Shown here: positions 61,740 to 64,000 of the stretch, piece by piece
Numbering within the stretch: the stretch's first letter is position 1
Layout: every line of letters starts with the position of its first letter
Origin: Rufibacter immobilis
GTDB taxonomy: Bacteria > Bacteroidota > Bacteroidia > Cytophagales > Hymenobacteraceae
Direction of reading: 5' to 3'
Length of the DNA: 64,000 nucleotides
NCBI RefSeq assembly: GCF_003721565.1
Contig: NZ_RJJE01000009.1
Coordinates: 62,001-126,000 of the forward strand
Position numbers and translations under genes: made by a program
Notes under the pieces: generated by a model
What the model was told of the DNA's origin: nothing
Databases searched by the model: none
Seen by the model: the letters and a program-made list of their open reading frames with translations, nothing else

Positions 61740-63554
61740 ATGGCTTTCAACACCCTCCACTCATTCCACATCCCCGTTATGGGGCTCTCTTTTTCTATTG
61801 ATTCTCCGCTTAAAGTAGCCCGTTACGGCATATCCTCGGTCCTTTCCCTCGCCGATGACCAACTGCTGGAGGAGATGCGGCTTTACTACGCTTCTTTGTA
61901 CCAGAAACCGTATGTTCCCATTTCAGAGAAGCAGGAAGACTACCGGGCTAAGCGGGTCACGGCTTATCTGAATCTGGTGGATGAGCTGGTGCAAGAGCAG
62001 TTGGAGAAAGTACGGCAGGAGGAATTCGCCCCCGGCACCCAACTCACCAAATACTTTGAGATGCTGCCAGATGATTCTGCCCTGCGCATTCTCTACCAGC
62101 AGATGCTCAGCACCCAGGATGAGCCGTACAAGCTGTTCTTGCAGGAGCAACTGCGGGAGGCCATTCAGCCCGGCAGCATTGACGTCAACATCATGACCAA
62201 GCTGGACAAAACGAACTACGCCGCAGACGGCAGCCCGCTGCCCACGGAGTATTCAGATGCCCTGGCGGCGCTGCGGGGTTTTGCCCTCAGTACCGTTCGG
62301 TCTTCTATTGTGTTTTCGGCGGGCATGAACCCACGGCTGTACAGTTATCTGGAGCAATTTCCTTGTTTTTTACCCAATGCGCAGGGCGAGTTTGAGAAAA
62401 CCGTCATCATTAAAGTGAGCGACTACCGCTCAGCAGCGGTACAGGGCAAGATTCTGGCTAAGAAAGGAATCTGGGTGTCTGAGTTCCGGGTGGAGTCTGG
62501 CTTGAACTGCGGCGGCCACGCTTTCGCCACCGACGGTCTGCTCATGGGCCCTATTCTGGAGGAATTCAAAGTTAACCGTCCGGCCCTCAAAGCCGAACTC
62601 TGGGCCATGTGCCAGCAGGCGCTTACGGCCAAAGGACTGGACGTTCCGGCCAACGCCCCCACCCAGCGCCTCACGGTGCAAGGCGGCATCGGCACGGCCG
62701 AAGAACATGCGTTCCTGATGGAACACTACGGCTGCGACGCCACCGGCTGGGGTACGCCGTTCCTGCTGGTGCCCGAGGCCAGCACCGTTGACGCCGATAC
62801 GCTAACCCAATTATCCAAGGCCAAAGCCGAGGATCTGTACCTGAGCCCCATTTCTCCGCTGGGGGTTCCGTTCAACGCCCTGCGCGGCACCACCAGCGAG
62901 CAACTCACCCACGCGCGCATTGAGAAAGGAAAACCGGGCAGCCCCTGCGTAAAGAAACACCTGGTATCCAATTGCGAGTTCACCCAGGAGCCCCTCTGCA
63001 CCGCCTCGCGCAAATTCCAGCGCCGGAAACTGGAACAACTACAGCAGCAAAATTTGTCTCCGGAGGTTTTGAAGGCGGAAGAATCGAAGCTATTGGCCAA
63101 AGAGTGCCTCTGCGAAGGACTGGCGAATACGGCCTCACTGGTGTACAATCTGGGCAAAAAAGCCTTGAGTAAGCCCGTGGCCATCTGCCCCGGACCCAAC
63201 CTGGCGTTCTTCTCCGGCATCTTCAAACTGCAGGAGATGGTAGACCACATCTACGGCCGCTTCAACGCCCTGAACCAGACGTACCGTCCGCACGTGTTCA
63301 TCAACGAGCTCAAGCTGTACGTAGACTACTGGAAAAACAAGAAGGCCGAGCAATTAGACACCCTCACCGATAAACAGGCCAAATACCTGAATACCTTCTG
63401 GCAAAACCTGCAGTCGGGCATCAGCTACTACAAAGAATTGTTGCCTACCCTGTTCTCTAAAGAGGAACTGGAGAAGAAATACATCATGCTGGAAGAACTC
63501 CTGGAAGCCGAAGACCAGCTGCTCAACGCTGCCCTGGTGCGGGTAAAGGCGTAA
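61740..63554 (+). CDS. Conserved Cys-rich protein, possible flavin/Fe-S enzyme
   Basis: A 604-residue cytoplasmic protein that I cannot assign. The N-terminus (HSFHIPVMGLSFSIDSPLKV) resembles the first strand of an FMN-binding TIM barrel. A segment VESGLNCGGHAFATDGLLMG recalls the Gly-rich FMN/phosphate loop of nitronate-monooxygenase-like proteins. The last 200 residues hold a spaced set of Cys (about residues 403, 411, 420, 455, 457 and 482, including CLCEG), suggestive of Fe-S ligands. The start at 61740 is preferred over a GC-rich upstream frame. Nearest neighbour is the FAD/NAD(P)-binding protein 177 bases upstream. Confidence 0.65.
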   Translation: MAFNTLHSFHIPVMGLSFSIDSPLKVARYGISSVLSLADDQLLEEMRLYYASLYQKPYVPISEKQEDYRAKRVTAYLNLVDELVQEQLEKVRQEEFAPGTQLTKYFEMLPDDSALRILYQQMLSTQDEPYKLFLQEQLREAIQPGSIDVNIMTKLDKTNYAADGSPLPTEYSDALAALRGFALSTVRSSIVFSAGMNPRLYSYLEQFPCFLPNAQGEFEKTVIIKVSDYRSAAVQGKILAKKGIWVSEFRVESGLNCGGHAFATDGLLMGPILEEFKVNRPALKAELWAMCQQALTAKGLDVPANAPTQRLTVQGGIGTAEEHAFLMEHYGCDATGWGTPFLLVPEASTVDADTLTQLSKAKAEDLYLSPISPLGVPFNALRGTTSEQLTHARIEKGKPGSPCVKKHLVSNCEFTQEPLCTASRKFQRRKLEQLQQQNLSPEVLKAEESKLLAKECLCEGLANTASLVYNLGKKALSKPVAICPGPNLAFFSGIFKLQEMVDHIYGRFNALNQTYRPHVFINELKLYVDYWKNKKAEQLDTLTDKQAKYLNTFWQNLQSGISYYKELLPTLFSKEELEKKYIMLEELLEAEDQLLNAALVRVKA

Positions 63555-63616
63555 ACCGAATTCACTTGTAGCCGCTTAACCTCCCTTGGCTTCATTAGCG
63601 TTTCACATGGCGAAAG

Positions 63617-63675
63617 TGTCCGCTTGTCCCCGCCAACTTTGCAGAACAGCAATGTGAGCGGGCACAAGCGGACGC
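63617..63675. repeat. Inverted repeat with 18-bp arms
   Basis: GTGTCCGCTTGTCCCCGC (63617-63634) and GCGGGCACAAGCGGACGC (63658-63675) pair with two mismatches. It lies 63 bases after the Cys-rich gene and is unlike the dispersed palindrome. It could be a terminator or a second repeat family. Confidence 0.6.
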
Positions 63676-63710
63676 TTGCCGGTGGATGGGTAGAATCAAT
63701 TTATAATTCC

Positions 63711-63752
63711 TGCGTTTAGGGCCTGATTTTGGAAAAAGAGCCCCTAAACGCA
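63711..63752. repeat. Dispersed palindrome, copy 32
   Basis: TGCGTTTAGGGCCTG faces GAGCCCCTAAACGCA with mismatches near the loop. It lies 37 bases before the queD start. Confidence 0.82.
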
Positions 63753-63789
63753 AAGGCTCCGGCAGATGCCAGAGCCAATAGTTTACCGC

Positions 63790-64000
63790 ATGAACAGAAT
63801 CAGATTAACGCGCCGTTTTACTTTTGAGGCGGCGCACGCCTTAACCCATTATGACGGCGCCTGCCGCCACATTCACGGGCATTCGTATAAACTTGAAGTT
63901 ACCATCATCGGAACCCCGCTCAACGAAGAGCAACACCCCAAAGACGGCATGGTGCTGGACTTCGGGGATCTGAAAACGACGGTGAACACGCACGTGCTAC
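63790..64000 (+). CDS. queD: 6-carboxy-5,6,7,8-tetrahydropterin synthase QueD (partial)
   Basis: The first 70 codons of a QueD/6-pyruvoyl-tetrahydropterin synthase family enzyme; the window ends inside the gene. It begins MNRIRLTRRFTFEAAHAL, with the first zinc-ligand His in FEAAHAL, and CRHIHGHSYKLEVTI supplies the other two His (HxH). It converts dihydroneopterin triphosphate to carboxytetrahydropterin on the way to queuosine, the pathway of queA at 11178. Confidence 0.9.
   Translation, partial: MNRIRLTRRFTFEAAHALTHYDGACRHIHGHSYKLEVTIIGTPLNEEQHPKDGMVLDFGDLKTTVNTHVL

Noticed and set aside
84-63752. Recurring peptide RLGAVFPKTAPKR in many short frames
   Set aside because: It is the translation of the palindrome, which happens to be open in one frame on both strands. 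It occurs only at palindrome copies and is not a protein motif.
84-63752. A CRISPR-like reading of the repeats
   Set aside because: Copies are separated by whole genes, vary in sequence, and no cas gene is present.

Overview
The window looks like chromosomal DNA (about 55% G+C by eye) of an aerobic Bacteroidota bacterium, probably Cytophagales and close to the Hymenobacteraceae (Rufibacter, Pontibacter, Nibribacter type). The support is a SusC/SusD pair, a second TonB-dependent receptor with a carboxypeptidase-like N-terminal domain, PorT-like and OmpA-like outer-membrane proteins, a DUF2911 protein, many lipoproteins, and promoters of the Bacteroidota TTG / TAnnTTTG type. The family-level placement is an impression, not a phylogeny.

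Layout. 0.2-10.9 kb: a secreted CocE-type hydrolase, small secreted basic proteins, an outer-membrane barrel with an OmpR/HK two-component pair, a beta-hydroxyacid dehydrogenase, a retropepsin-like protease with PDZ, and two small proteins. 11-18 kb: queA, then a convergent SusD/SusC pair and a DUF2911 protein. 18-29 kb: nitroreductase, a Na+/solute symporter with a 41-residue membrane partner, a large secreted PIG-L/LmbE deacetylase, lipoproteins, an OmpA-like lipoprotein, a CDGSH protein and an APC permease. 28.5-44.5 kb: barrel, GNAT, a phospholipase C/S1-P1-like protein, a deoxynucleoside kinase, an M23 peptidase, a MOSC protein, xseA and xseB separated by an AT-rich erythromycin-esterase-like gene, a cyclophilin, an M13 peptidase, a YihY/BrkB protein and an alkyltransferase-like protein. 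44.9-50.5 kb: a complete RND efflux operon. 50.5-54 kb: a nudC gene broken by one in-frame TGA, a glycosyltransferase, and a thioesterase with its TetR regulator. 54-59.9 kb: a TonB receptor, an odd tRNA-Cys-like gene, and a chromate operon led by a ChrB-domain/AraC fusion. 60-64 kb: an FAD/NAD(P)-binding protein, a Cys-rich protein of unknown function and the start of queD.

The most striking non-coding feature is a family of about 32 copies of a 38-40 bp palindrome (arm GCGTTTAGGGGCTGTTTTT and its complement), roughly one per 2 kb. Copies lie between transcription units and never inside the tight operons. They show paired changes in the stem, and several have copy-specific complementary flanks. 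Many sit at gene 3' ends, where they could act as bidirectional terminators, but five lie in divergent promoter regions where no gene ends. Convergent gaps without a copy carry an unrelated perfect palindrome instead.

No transposase, prophage, CRISPR array or rRNA gene was seen. Other points worth a second look are the ChrB-AraC fusion, the tRNA-Cys-like gene with GAA at the anticodon position, the stop codon in nudC, the duplicated TetR operator, the gene splitting xseA from xseB, and a pair of paralogous envelope proteins of unknown family.
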